Part shown: positions 7,670-15,654 of the stretch, piece after piece
Layout: each line of letters starts with the position of its first letter
Position numbering within the stretch: position 1 is the first letter of the stretch
Assembly (NCBI GenBank): GCA_016191985.1
Contig: JACPVB010000183.1
Location: 1 to 22,751 of the forward strand
DNA length: 22,751 nt
Source: Chloroflexota bacterium
GTDB taxonomy: Bacteria; Chloroflexota; Anaerolineae; Anaerolineales; Villigracilaceae
Direction: 5' to 3'
Translations under genes and position numbers: made by a program
The notes under the pieces: model-generated
Database searches by the model: none
The model's input: the letters and a program-made list of their open reading frames with translations, nothing else
Told to the model about the DNA's origin: nothing

Positions 7670-7710
7670 AAAACAGGATTTGTGCGGCGATGCCACTCAA
7701 ATCCTGTTTT
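7670..7710 (-). terminator. Hairpin with T-tract in the glmU leader
   Basis: A perfect 13-bp inverted repeat (7670-7682 with 7698-7710) has a 15-base loop. Read leftward it ends in TTTTT and then leads into the glmU ribosome site. It has the form of an intrinsic terminator and would act as a second stop after the tRNA, or as an attenuator of glmU. Confidence 0.65.
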
Positions 7711-7712
7711 AG

Positions 7713-7735
7713 AAAAATAATCCGCGACTGCGGAT
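7713..7735 (-). terminator. Terminator downstream of tRNA-Gln
   Basis: On the minus strand ATCCGC (7735-7730) pairs with GCGGAT (7725-7720) around a 4-base loop and is followed by TATTTTTC. It lies nine bases after the tRNA 3' end and should end the tRNA transcript. Confidence 0.75.
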
Positions 7736-7743
7736 ATGTCAGG

Positions 7744-7814
7744 CTGGGGCACCTGGATTCGAACCAAGATCCACAGCTCCAAAGGCTGGTGTGCTGCCAT
7801 TGCACCATGCCCCA
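7744..7814 (-). tRNA. tRNA-Gln (anticodon TTG)
   Basis: On the minus strand the arms fold in order: acceptor stem TGGGGCA with TGCCCCA, D-stem GTGC/GCAC, anticodon loop CTTTGGA giving anticodon TTG, and T-arm CTTGG-TTCGAAT-CCAGG. The outermost anticodon-stem pair is C-U, a mismatch. The discriminator is G, and the 3' CCA is not encoded, so it must be added enzymatically. It reads CAA/CAG codons. A TACAAT box on the minus strand (7826-7831) lies about 12 bases upstream and could be its own -10. Confidence 0.93.
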
Positions 7815-7842
7815 GTGCGGGCAAAATTGTATCACAAATTTT

Positions 7843-8925
7843 TTATTTTCCGTCCGGGATAATACCAAGTTTACGGGCTTCTTCCAGCGAGATGACTTCG
7901 GAATTGGCCGGTTTGTTGCCATGTTTTTCAGCGGCCTGGTCCCAGAAATCGTCCGCGTTGGTGGCCTGGGCTTTTTGAGAGGCGGCATCTTTTAAGAGCG
8001 CCTCCATTTCCGGGGCGGGGACTGCCGCAGCGAGTCTATCTGTCTGTTTTTTGGCAACAACTGTCGGCGCGGAGGAAGAGGCGGGGCGATCCTTTTCGAC
8101 AAGGGCTTTCAGTTCACCGGTCACGCCCATGGATTTAAGCGACTTTTCAACTTCCGCCCGCAAAGCAAGCAGTCCGCTGACTGTTTCCAAAATGCGGTCT
8201 TCGGCGGCAAGGTTGTCCCCGGCAACGAGCAGGGCGTAAAGCGGAGTGACTGGGATGAAGAGCAGATCGTGGTCGCCGCCGCTAAAGACGTGGTAGGAGT
8301 CGATGGTTTCCTGGTGATTATGGCGGGCAACTTTCAGGCTGGCGTTATGGATGGACATGAGTGTGGAAATGAGCGACACTTCCATGCTTGAGTCGTGGAG
8401 CTTTCCAGTGCGCGCCTGCACCAGGCCGCGATCATTCAGCAGGAAGACCGCTTCGGCTTTAACATCCTGCCGGAAGTTGGCGAGCAGGTCCGAGACCCTG
8501 GAATGGCGCTCTTCCTCCTGTTCGCCCTTTTTCTCCGGCGGAAAGATGGTTTGCACGAGGCCAAGCCCGCGTTCCACCACGTCTAAAAAATCGGCCAGAG
8601 GGACGGGTTTATCGAAGATGGCAAGCGCGCCGCCGTTGAACATTTCGTCGCGCATTTTTTTATCGGTCATGCCGGTGATGAAGATGACTTTTACTTCCGG
8701 GTGACGGGCACGAATCTTGTGCATCAACTCCACGCCGCTCATGCCAGGCAGCATGTAATCGGTGATCAACAAGTCAATTTGGTTGCGGCCGGATGCAAGC
8801 AGCGCCTCTTCGCCGGAAGGCGATTCGGATATTTTTATTTCCTTGTTCTTGAGGGTATCCAGCGTGGAATGAAGAAGCCGCAAAATATCGCGGTGGTCAT
8901 CTACAAGCAAAACATTATGGCTCAT
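7843..8925 (-). CDS. Orphan response regulator: receiver plus roadblock-like domain
   Basis: This 360-aa two-component response protein starts with a receiver domain (residues about 4-122): acidic pair Asp9/Asp10, phosphoacceptor Asp56 in 'LLITDYMLPGMSG', Thr84 and Lys106 ('FDKP'). An acidic linker leads to residues about 145-265, which look like a roadblock/LC7-type fold ('VFLLNDRGLVQARTG', 'LLFIPVTPLYALLVAG'); that assignment is by pattern only. A charged tail ends in 'VISLEEARKLGIIPDGK'. There is no DNA-binding domain, so output is probably protein-protein, perhaps with a small GTPase or gliding/polarity machinery as for other roadblock proteins. No histidine kinase lies nearby. The ATG at 8925 is chosen over an in-frame GTG five codons earlier because GGCAGG lies before it. 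Confidence 0.85.
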   Translation of the reverse strand: MSHNVLLVDDHRDILRLLHSTLDTLKNKEIKISESPSGEEALLASGRNQIDLLITDYMLPGMSGVELMHKIRARHPEVKVIFITGMTDKKMRDEMFNGGALAIFDKPVPLADFLDVVERGLGLVQTIFPPEKKGEQEEERHSRVSDLLANFRQDVKAEAVFLLNDRGLVQARTGKLHDSSMEVSLISTLMSIHNASLKVARHNHQETIDSYHVFSGGDHDLLFIPVTPLYALLVAGDNLAAEDRILETVSGLLALRAEVEKSLKSMGVTGELKALVEKDRPASSSAPTVVAKKQTDRLAAAVPAPEMEALLKDAASQKAQATNADDFWDQAAEKHGNKPANSEVISLEEARKLGIIPDGK

Positions 8926-9032
8926 AGGATGCCTGCCCACTGGATTGGAAATATTTGTTTGGTGATCCCTGACATAAAAAATAATTCATGATCGGTTCTT
9001 TCACAGCCGACTCCTGATAATTGGATAAGCGA

Positions 9033-9038
9033 ATTATA
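9033..9038 (-). promoter_or_regulatory. Extended -10 promoter for the response regulator
   Basis: The minus strand reads TTGCTATAAT, an extended -10 (TGn before TATAAT at 9038-9033). The -35 region, 17 bases upstream, is poor (TTGTGC). The predicted start is near 9026, giving a leader of about 100 bases. Confidence 0.65.
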
Positions 9039-9096
9039 GCAAGTTTGAGATATGCGCACAACATTCCTTACGTACCTGTAAACTCTCTGCGGCCTG

Positions 9097-11025
9097 TCAA
9101 TTTCCACACTCTTCGCCCCTGGCAATCGATTCGATATTCCAAAGCGGGTTGGCGGTCGGGTCAAAGTCGAAATTGCAAATATCGGGGCCGGTCGCCGATA
9201 TCCGCAGGCGGTAATAGAGGGGAATGGCGGGAAGGCTGGTGGAGAAGATATTCTGCGTCCGTCGCTGCAAGGTAACGTAATTCGGTTCGCTGGGAAGTAG
9301 TTGTTGCGAAGTCAGGCAGGCGTCATCGTATTCGTCGCTGCTGAAGCCGCTGAGGTTCGTTCCGCTCCAAAGGTTGTCCTTGTTTGGGATTTCGGCAGTT
9401 GTGAACCAGCCGCATGGTGGTTCAATGCTGTTAACGCCCAGTGCGTATTCGGCCATATCAAATTTGCGGCCAAACAGGAATCCGTTGGGGCCGGAGGCGT
9501 AGAGGTCGTTCTGGGAGAAGTATTGCACGTTAAGTTGGATGCCGCATTCCGCGAGCGATGTTTCGAGGATTTCCACAACCTGCCTGCGCTGCGTGGCGGT
9601 TGTGGTGTAGTAGTTCAATACCAACGGGGTGTTGAAAGAGACGTTTTTTACGCTCACAGCACGGCGTGGCGTGGACGGGTCATTATCGGTATCCCTCCAG
9701 CCGGCCAATTCAAGGAGCGAAATGCCCACTTGCGGATCGTATGGGATGAGTTCAATATTCGAGTCATAAAGGGGATGGTCAACCGGGATGTAGGTGGTGG
9801 GCACGGTGGATAACCCGAACAGGACGTTATTAACCACCGACTGACGGTCGAGACAATAGGCGATTCCCTGGCGGGTGTGCTGGTCTGCAAAAATATCCTG
9901 GCGGTCTTGTAGAATTTCATAGCCATTGTCGTAGGAGGCGGGCACGATTCCGAGGCCAAGCCATTCCATGCTCATACCGGTAACAAAGAAGGCTTTTGCC
10001 TCTCCGGCGGTTTGCATCTCTTGTAATAAGCCTGCGTGGTTATCCAGGTTGATGGTTGGGTCGAGAATGTCACAGCGGCCTGCAACCAGTTCGCTGAGAG
10101 CCATGTCCGGGTCAGGGATGAAGCGGAAGGAGAGTTGGTCAAATTTTGGGTAGCCATCCACGGCGCGGAAGTAGTATGGGTTCTTCGTCAAGGTAATGTG
10201 ATCGCCTGCGATCCATTCCTCCACCGTGTAGGGTCCCCAACCAAGCGGAAAACGGGATGCAACGTCGACGGTCTTCAATTGGTCAACGGGAAACTGGCTC
10301 CAGACATGCTTTGGAGAAGGCGACCAAAAATTGGTGAAATAGGCCGGGTCAATGAAGCCCGCTATGCCCCACCACTGTAATGTCTTTTCGTCCGCAGCCT
10401 CGTAGGTTTGTGTGCGTTCGATCAAATATGGGTTTTCATTTATTGCGGGGTCGGAGGCAAGTTCGAAAGCGTAAATGGAATCTTCCGAGGTGATGGGGGT
10501 TCCATCCGACCAGGTAAGGTCGGGGCGCAGGCGAAAGGTAACAACCATTTGATCCATTTCAAGGGGAGTTGCGCCGTTATAGGTGATGACACAATCATCA
10601 CCACGGCAGCCAGCGGGGCGGACTTTTATGCCTTCCGCCAACGCGATCAATTTCCCGCTCGCATCCACCACCTGATCTCCGGCCCGCACCGGTGTTTTGA
10701 CGATTTGCGCATCCCCGTTTTCAAGCGACGGAAGCTGGGTAAATATGACCGTCTGATAATCATAACCAATGGTGTCAATGGGTCCATCATAGATTGCCGC
10801 CAGGACGCTGCGTGCGGCATCGTTGGGTCCGCCGAATGGATAGAGCGTATTGGGTTCCTGCCCCAGACACACCGTAAGGGAATCCGTCTCAGCAGATACA
10901 GGCGTATTGGTGGGGAGCGGGGTCAATGGCGGAGTGGAGGTGGGAGTCTCCACCTGCAATTGCGGGGTTAAACAAGCGGTAATAATGATGAAGATAAATG
11001 CCACAAGCAGAAGTTTATTTTTCAT
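9097..11025 (-). CDS. Peptide/nickel-type ABC solute-binding lipoprotein (usual domain order)
   Basis: This 642-aa extracellular lipoprotein is of the SBP_bac_5 family, which delivers oligopeptides or similar ligands to Opp/Dpp importers. A signal peptide ends at the lipobox 'ITAC' (Cys18), followed by a Thr/Pro-rich linker. The mature fold runs in the normal order: 'GQEPNTLYPF' (about 55-64), 'LPSLENG', 'LTWSDGTPITSED' (170-182), 'GWGPYTVEEW' (262-271), 'CDILDPT', then hinge crossing and 'RQGIAYCLDR' (385-394), 'SLLELAGW', 'LAECGIQLNVQ' and 'LPAIPLYYR' (599-607). The ATG at 11025 has GGCAGG upstream; a longer open frame exists but lacks the signal peptide at its start. It lies beyond the terminator of the opp operon and has its own -10, so it is a separate unit that may still share that importer. 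Confidence 0.9.
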   Translation of the reverse strand: MKNKLLLVAFIFIIITACLTPQLQVETPTSTPPLTPLPTNTPVSAETDSLTVCLGQEPNTLYPFGGPNDAARSVLAAIYDGPIDTIGYDYQTVIFTQLPSLENGDAQIVKTPVRAGDQVVDASGKLIALAEGIKVRPAGCRGDDCVITYNGATPLEMDQMVVTFRLRPDLTWSDGTPITSEDSIYAFELASDPAINENPYLIERTQTYEAADEKTLQWWGIAGFIDPAYFTNFWSPSPKHVWSQFPVDQLKTVDVASRFPLGWGPYTVEEWIAGDHITLTKNPYYFRAVDGYPKFDQLSFRFIPDPDMALSELVAGRCDILDPTINLDNHAGLLQEMQTAGEAKAFFVTGMSMEWLGLGIVPASYDNGYEILQDRQDIFADQHTRQGIAYCLDRQSVVNNVLFGLSTVPTTYIPVDHPLYDSNIELIPYDPQVGISLLELAGWRDTDNDPSTPRRAVSVKNVSFNTPLVLNYYTTTATQRRQVVEILETSLAECGIQLNVQYFSQNDLYASGPNGFLFGRKFDMAEYALGVNSIEPPCGWFTTAEIPNKDNLWSGTNLSGFSSDEYDDACLTSQQLLPSEPNYVTLQRRTQNIFSTSLPAIPLYYRLRISATGPDICNFDFDPTANPLWNIESIARGEECGN

Positions 11026-11099
11026 GGTTGCCTGCCAATATAGATGATGCGAGATATGCAAAGCGGATACAGGTGTTCAATTATTAAACGCTGAAGTTT

Positions 11100-11105
11100 A
11101 TTATA
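11100..11105 (-). promoter_or_regulatory. -10 box for the separate binding-protein gene
   Basis: TATAAT is present on the minus strand within GGGTATAATAAAC, predicting a start near 11093 and a leader of about 68 bases. No convincing -35 hexamer lies at 16-18 bases. Confidence 0.55.
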
Positions 11106-11228
11106 CCCAGCGCGGTCACAAATTGCACTTTCCCATTTCCGAGAGTGTGGCTAAAAGGATGGGGTAAAAACCTTCTCCCCACGGAGATCACGGAGTCCAC
11201 AGAGAAATAAAGGTTTTGGTATGCCTGC

Positions 11229-11250
11229 AAAAAAACCGCCTTTCGGCGGT
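11229..11250 (-). terminator. Intrinsic terminator of the opp operon
   Basis: On the minus strand ACCGCC-GAAA-GGCGGT (11250-11235) is followed by a run of T. It lies 15 bases after the stop of the last ATPase gene and separates the operon from the downstream binding-protein gene. Confidence 0.9.
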
Positions 11251-11265
11251 CTCTTTATGTCTGCT

Positions 11266-12264
11266 TTATTCCACAAGCCAGCACGCCACCCAGTGGCCGG
11301 GTCGGGCTTCCCTGAACTCAGGCTCATCATGAGAGCATTTCTCAACTGCAATGGGGCAGCGAGTGTGGAAGCGGCAACCTTTGGGCGGGTTGAGGGGACT
11401 GGGCACATCGCCCTTAAGGATGGTACGGTCACGCTTCACATTCGGGTGCGGGATCGGAATGGCGGAAAGCAAGGCCTTTGTGTAGGGATGTAAAGGTTCG
11501 CGATAAAGGGCGTCCCGTTCTGTTAATTCCACCATTTTGCCAAGGTACATCACCGCCACGCGATCAGAGATATGTTCCACCACGCTCAGGTTGTGGGCAA
11601 TGAAAAGATAAGTAAGACCAAATTCCTTCTGCAAATCTTTGAGAATGTTCAAAACCTGGGATTGGATGGAAACATCCAGCGCGGAAACAGGCTCGTCGCA
11701 GACGATGAATTTTGGACGCAACGCCAAAGCGCGGGCAATGCCGATACGCTGGCGCTGTCCACCGGAAAATTCATGCGGGTAACGGCGAGCATGGTATTCC
11801 TCCAGGCCCACTTTCTTAAGCATGTTGATGGCAATTTCCCAGCGTTCCTTGGGGTGGCCGATCTTATGAATTTGCAAACCTTCCATCACCGCTTCGCCAA
11901 TCGGCATACGGGGATTCAAAGAAGCATAGGGATCCTGGAAGATAATCTGCATATCGCGCCGCAAAGCTTTCAGTGATTTTGGGCGCATCGTAATAATGTT
12001 TTCCCCATTGAACGAGACTTCGCCGGATGTCGGCTCGACCAAGCGGAGAATGGAACGGCCAACGGTTGTTTTCCCACAGCCTGACTCTCCCACCATACCG
12101 AGGGTCTCACCGCTTTTTACCGCGAAACTAACCTTATCCACTGCCTGTACCCAGGCTGAGACACGTTGAAAAATGCCGGAACGAACAGGAAAGTATTTTG
12201 TAAGATTCTTTACGACCAACAAATCTGGCTTTTCTTGAGTTTGCATATTTGTATTCATCGCCAT
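11266..12264 (-). CDS. OppF/DppF-type oligopeptide ABC transporter ATP-binding protein
   Basis: One of two ATPase subunits that power the importer encoded by this operon; it acts at the cytoplasmic face of the permeases. The 332-aa protein has Walker A 'GESGCGKT' (59-66), Q-loop 'IIFQDPYASLNPRM', signature 'FSGGQRQR', Walker B 'FIVCDEPVSALD' and switch His in 'FIAHNLSVV'. The C-terminal extension typical of Opp/Dpp ATPases ends with four cysteines ('CRFHTRC', 'KC', 'ACWL'). In some characterised relatives this region binds an Fe-S cluster, and the spacing here is compatible. The start is uncertain by two codons (ATG at 12264 or 12258). It follows the OppD-type gene by 11 bases and is the last gene before the terminator. 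Confidence 0.93.
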   Translation of the reverse strand: MAMNTNMQTQEKPDLLVVKNLTKYFPVRSGIFQRVSAWVQAVDKVSFAVKSGETLGMVGESGCGKTTVGRSILRLVEPTSGEVSFNGENIITMRPKSLKALRRDMQIIFQDPYASLNPRMPIGEAVMEGLQIHKIGHPKERWEIAINMLKKVGLEEYHARRYPHEFSGGQRQRIGIARALALRPKFIVCDEPVSALDVSIQSQVLNILKDLQKEFGLTYLFIAHNLSVVEHISDRVAVMYLGKMVELTERDALYREPLHPYTKALLSAIPIPHPNVKRDRTILKGDVPSPLNPPKGCRFHTRCPIAVEKCSHDEPEFREARPGHWVACWLVE

Positions 12265-12275
12265 ATCATCTCTAT

Positions 12276-13310
12276 TTAGGATTTGTTTCCATGCTTAAGG
12301 GGGGCAACATGCTGGTCGGAGTCCTTATAAAGCCAGCAGCGAACCTTGTGTCCCTCAGAAATATCTTCCAGCTCAGGGCGTTTTTCAGTACAGACTGACA
12401 GGTTGTGCTCGATACGAGACATACATCGAGGAGCAAAGCGACAGCCAGCAGGCAGGTTGACCAGATTTGGCACAGAACCTGGGATAACATCCAATCGCTC
12501 ACGAACCTCGCCCAATACCGGGATGGAACCGATCAAACCCTTGGTGTACGGATGAAGCGGGAGGTCAAAAAGTGAAGCGACGGGTGATTGTTCAACAATT
12601 TCCCCGGCATACATAACCGCCACGCGATCTGCCATTTCAGCAATTACGCCAAGGTCATGTGTAATCAGGATCATCGCAGAGCCTAACTGATTACGCATAT
12701 CCCTCATCAAGTCCAATATTTGGGCCTGGATTGTCACGTCTAGGGCGGTGGTTGGTTCGTCTGCGATCAGCAAATCCGGCACACATGCAAGAGCCATGGC
12801 GATCATGACGCGCTGCGCCATACCGCCGGAAAGTTCATGCGGGAAGGCCTCGGCACGGCTTTCTGGCTCAGGGATACCCACCAACTTCAGCAGTTCAACA
12901 GCGCGACTCTTGCCTGCCTCCTTGCCAAAATCTTGATGAATATTAAGAACTTCAGAAATCTGGTCTCCCGCCCGAAAGACCGGATTTAACGCAGACTGAG
13001 GCTGCTGGAAGATCATGGAAATTCGGTTTCCACGGACCTGCATCATTTCTTCTTCCGTAGCTTTTACCAGGTCCTTGCCATCAAACATGATCTCGCCTTC
13101 TTCAATCTTTCCAGGCACACTGATCAAACGCATAATGGAAAGGGATGTAACGCTTTTACCGCAGCCTGACTCACCCACGATACCAAGCACTTCACCCTGA
13201 TTCACTTCAAAATTCACGCCATCCACGGCGTGGACGACGCCATCTTCGGTATAAAAATAAGTCTTTAGATTACGTACTTCAAGCAAAGGTTTTTGATTGT
13301 TTGTTGCCAC
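12276..13310 (-). CDS. OppD/DppD-type oligopeptide ABC transporter ATP-binding protein
   Basis: The partner ATPase of the importer, 344 aa. It shows Walker A 'GESGCGKS', Q-loop 'MIFQQPQSALNPVF', signature 'LSGGMAQR', Walker B 'LLIADEPTTALD' and 'LITHDLGVIAEMADR'. The C-terminal Opp/Dpp domain has cysteines in 'CRFAPRC', 'LSVC' and 'RCWLYK', a possible Fe-S site as in some relatives. The start is a GTG at 13310, chosen because GGAG lies seven bases before it and because it sits just ahead of the conserved 'PLLEVRNLKTYF' start of the ABC domain. It is followed by the OppF-type gene after 11 bases and preceded by the second permease gene with a 33-base gap. Confidence 0.93.
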   Translation of the reverse strand: MATNNQKPLLEVRNLKTYFYTEDGVVHAVDGVNFEVNQGEVLGIVGESGCGKSVTSLSIMRLISVPGKIEEGEIMFDGKDLVKATEEEMMQVRGNRISMIFQQPQSALNPVFRAGDQISEVLNIHQDFGKEAGKSRAVELLKLVGIPEPESRAEAFPHELSGGMAQRVMIAMALACVPDLLIADEPTTALDVTIQAQILDLMRDMRNQLGSAMILITHDLGVIAEMADRVAVMYAGEIVEQSPVASLFDLPLHPYTKGLIGSIPVLGEVRERLDVIPGSVPNLVNLPAGCRFAPRCMSRIEHNLSVCTEKRPELEDISEGHKVRCWLYKDSDQHVAPLKHGNKS

Positions 13311-13343
13311 AGGTATCTCCGCAATTGAGATTTTTCTTGCCGA

Positions 13344-14342
13344 TTATAACTTCAAACGTGGATCAAGCGCATCGCGCAAGCCATCGCCAATATAGTTAAA
13401 GGCGAGGGAACACACAAAAATCGGTATTCCTGGCAACAAGGGAAGCCAAGGTTTATCGAACATGTAGGTCTGAGTGGCGGAGAGCATATTCCCCCAGGTG
13501 GGGACGGGGTCTTGAATGCCAAAGCCGAGAAATGCAAGCGCCGCTTCCGCAACCACATACCCCGCCAGGGCCAAAGACGCATCCACAATGATCGGGGCCA
13601 TGGCATTTGGGATCATGTGCTTCATGATGATCCAAATATCCGTTCCGCCCAGGGAACGGGAAGCTTCCACAAATGTCTGCTCACGCAAGGATAAAACTGT
13701 GCCACGCATCAATTGCGCGGAGGAAAGCCAGCCAAACCCCGCCAGCACAACCACGATTAGGACTGCGTTACGGGCATCTCTTGGGTTAAGCAACATAATA
13801 TTGCCGACAAAATTTAAGACCGATTCCGGAATTGGGATAAGGTCTTCGTTTCGCAGCAACATTGAGGAAATGATCAACAGCAACGGCAGGGTCGGGATCG
13901 TCAGCATGAACTCGACAAAACGCATGAGAACGGCATCCACCCAGCGGCCATAAAAACCGGAAACCGCCCCCACAAAAACGCCGATGGTTTCAGAGATAAG
14001 CACCGAGAGTAATGCCACAGTCAGGGAAATACGCCCGGCATAAATCAAGCGAGAGAAGTAATCACGGCCAATATTATCCGTTCCCAAATAGTGGACACGC
14101 CCAGTATCCTCATCTACCGTACCGAACGGGACAAAATAATTATTGACGTTGATTTCATCAACCTTGAAGGATGTAATATAAGGAGCAAGGATGGTGATAA
14201 TAAAAATAATCACCATCACAGCCATGGAGACCATCGCAAGGCGGTGACGCACAAACCGCCTCATTACAACCTGAAACGGGCTGCGCTCCTCGATGGTAAT
14301 GGCTTCAGCTTCGAGCTTTTCAATTTGAGCAGATACGGTCAT
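13344..14342 (-). CDS. OppC/DppC-type ABC transporter permease
   Basis: Second membrane subunit of the importer, 332 aa. It has a cytoplasmic N-terminus with the family's 'RRFVRHRLAMVSMAVM' lead into helix 1, an external loop with the hallmark 'LGTDNIGRDYFSRLIYAGRISL', and the BPD_transp_1 core with EAA loop 'EASRSLGGTDIWIIMKHMIPN', which contacts the ATPases. It ends 'IGDGLRDALDPRLKL', the usual C-terminal signature. Length is a little above the usual 290-310 because of an insert around 'IPIPESVLNFVGNIMLLNPRDARN' in an external loop. The ATG has an AGGA/GAGG site about ten bases upstream. It lies 19 bases after the first permease gene. Confidence 0.93.
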   Translation of the reverse strand: MTVSAQIEKLEAEAITIEERSPFQVVMRRFVRHRLAMVSMAVMVIIFIITILAPYITSFKVDEINVNNYFVPFGTVDEDTGRVHYLGTDNIGRDYFSRLIYAGRISLTVALLSVLISETIGVFVGAVSGFYGRWVDAVLMRFVEFMLTIPTLPLLLIISSMLLRNEDLIPIPESVLNFVGNIMLLNPRDARNAVLIVVVLAGFGWLSSAQLMRGTVLSLREQTFVEASRSLGGTDIWIIMKHMIPNAMAPIIVDASLALAGYVVAEAALAFLGFGIQDPVPTWGNMLSATQTYMFDKPWLPLLPGIPIFVCSLAFNYIGDGLRDALDPRLKL

Positions 14343-14361
14343 TGGAAAAAAATCCTCAACG

Positions 14362-15561
14362 CTAGGTTAGTCGAATGCGGGGGTCTACAAGCGTGTATAT
14401 AATATCGCGCAGCAATGTGGCAATCACAGTCAAAACAGCCAGAATAAAGAATATTGCCATTGCCACTGGGTAATCGTAATCGCCAAGCGCAAGGATATAT
14501 AAACGACCCATGCCAGGCCAGGCAAATATACTTTCAGTAATAATCGCACCACTAAACAGCCCCGGGATTGTGAATACTACAATCGTAATAAATGGGATGA
14601 GCGCATTACGAAGCGCATGTTTCATAATGACAACTGTCTGGCCCAGACCCTTCGCACGCGCAGTGCGGACGTAATCCTGACGCAGAACATCCAACATGCT
14701 GGCGCGAATGAAACGGCTCCAACCTGCGATATTGATCAACGTCAACACAGTGACAGGCAGTATCAAATGCAGGGTTCGATCCTTCACGGAGCCAGCCACC
14801 ACGTCCCCGATCACAGGAATGGTGTAATCACGCACAGACTCCGATAAACCCGCAGGGATATAAGGCAACCCCGCCCCCTTGGGAAGAATTGAAAACATCA
14901 GGATCAAAAGTAAACCAAAGAAAAAGCTGGGCATGGCTGACCCCATAAATGCCAATGTTGTAAAAATATAATCAAATTTCGAATATTGCCGAACGGCTGA
15001 ATAAATACCTAATGGAATGCCAATGACGAGAGATAGAATTGTCTCAAGCCCAATCAACTGCAGGGTCTTGGAGAGGCGGCTCTCGATCAAATCGCTCACA
15101 GGCCGGTCTCGTAAAATACGCCAGGATAAACCAAAATCGCCCAGGAGTATCCCCCGACTGGTACGGCGCCCAACCAGGTCCTTCATCAATACACTTTCTT
15201 TGCATCCCACCGTCAAGATTTCATACTCACCGCGTGAATTTAACACTTCCGCTTCAATCGGCTTGCGGCAGCCAACAACCACATCGGCAAAGTATTCCTG
15301 ACCGCCAATCACGATGGGGCCGCGCGGCATGCCGACCAACCAACGGCTAAACCGAACCCAAAGATTTAGGTCCAGCTCAAAGGAAGCGCGGATGCGGGCA
15401 ATATCTTCTTCTGTAATCTGAAACCGTCCCGATTGTTGGATTTGACGCAGGCCGGCCATCGGACCTCCGGGCGCGAAACTCAGCAGCACATACGTTGCCA
15501 CTGCTGAAATAAAAACCACCAAAATAGATTGCAAAACACGACGGATCAGATACGTAGTCAT
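14362..15561 (-). CDS. OppB/DppB-type ABC transporter permease with extracytoplasmic insert
   Basis: First membrane subunit of the importer, 399 aa; relatives are usually about 305-340. It starts 'YLIRRVLQSILVVF', the standard helix 1, and keeps 'GDFGLSW' (141-147), the EAA loop 'DYVRTARAKGLGQTVVIMKHALRNALIPF' (297-325, shown only as a landmark) and the end 'DIIYTLVDPRIRL'. The extra length is mainly between helix 1 and GDFGLSW (about residues 75-138), an outside-facing segment with two cysteines (98 and 120), and in a second loop near 228-262. The ATG at 15561 has GGAGAAG upstream; a longer frame lacks such a site. The insert could contact the unusual binding protein encoded just upstream. 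Confidence 0.92.
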   Translation of the reverse strand: MTTYLIRRVLQSILVVFISAVATYVLLSFAPGGPMAGLRQIQQSGRFQITEEDIARIRASFELDLNLWVRFSRWLVGMPRGPIVIGGQEYFADVVVGCRKPIEAEVLNSRGEYEILTVGCKESVLMKDLVGRRTSRGILLGDFGLSWRILRDRPVSDLIESRLSKTLQLIGLETILSLVIGIPLGIYSAVRQYSKFDYIFTTLAFMGSAMPSFFFGLLLILMFSILPKGAGLPYIPAGLSESVRDYTIPVIGDVVAGSVKDRTLHLILPVTVLTLINIAGWSRFIRASMLDVLRQDYVRTARAKGLGQTVVIMKHALRNALIPFITIVVFTIPGLFSGAIITESIFAWPGMGRLYILALGDYDYPVAMAIFFILAVLTVIATLLRDIIYTLVDPRIRLT

Positions 15562-15601
15562 AACTTCTCCAACAGACAAACGGGGGATTTTTCTATATAT
15601 T

Positions 15602-15632
15602 ATGGGGTAGGCATTTCTCATGCCTACCCCAT
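15602..15632 (-). promoter_or_regulatory. Perfect hairpin between binding-protein and permease genes
   Basis: A 13-bp perfect stem (15602-15614 with 15620-15632) has a 5-base loop and lies 22 bases after the binding-protein stop. No T-tract follows on the minus strand, so it is more likely an mRNA-stability or partial-termination element that favours binding-protein expression over permease expression, as seen in other ABC operons. Confidence 0.7.
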
Positions 15633-15654
15633 TCTTACTTACTTATTTTACAAA

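Noticed and set aside
11151..11432. 93-codon open frame on the minus strand across the opp terminator
   Set aside because: It overlaps the end of the OppF-type gene in another frame and runs through the terminator and repeat words.
15562..15621. Longer N-terminus of the OppB-type permease
   Set aside because: It would include the intergenic hairpin and lacks a ribosome site, whereas ATG 15561 has GGAGAAG.
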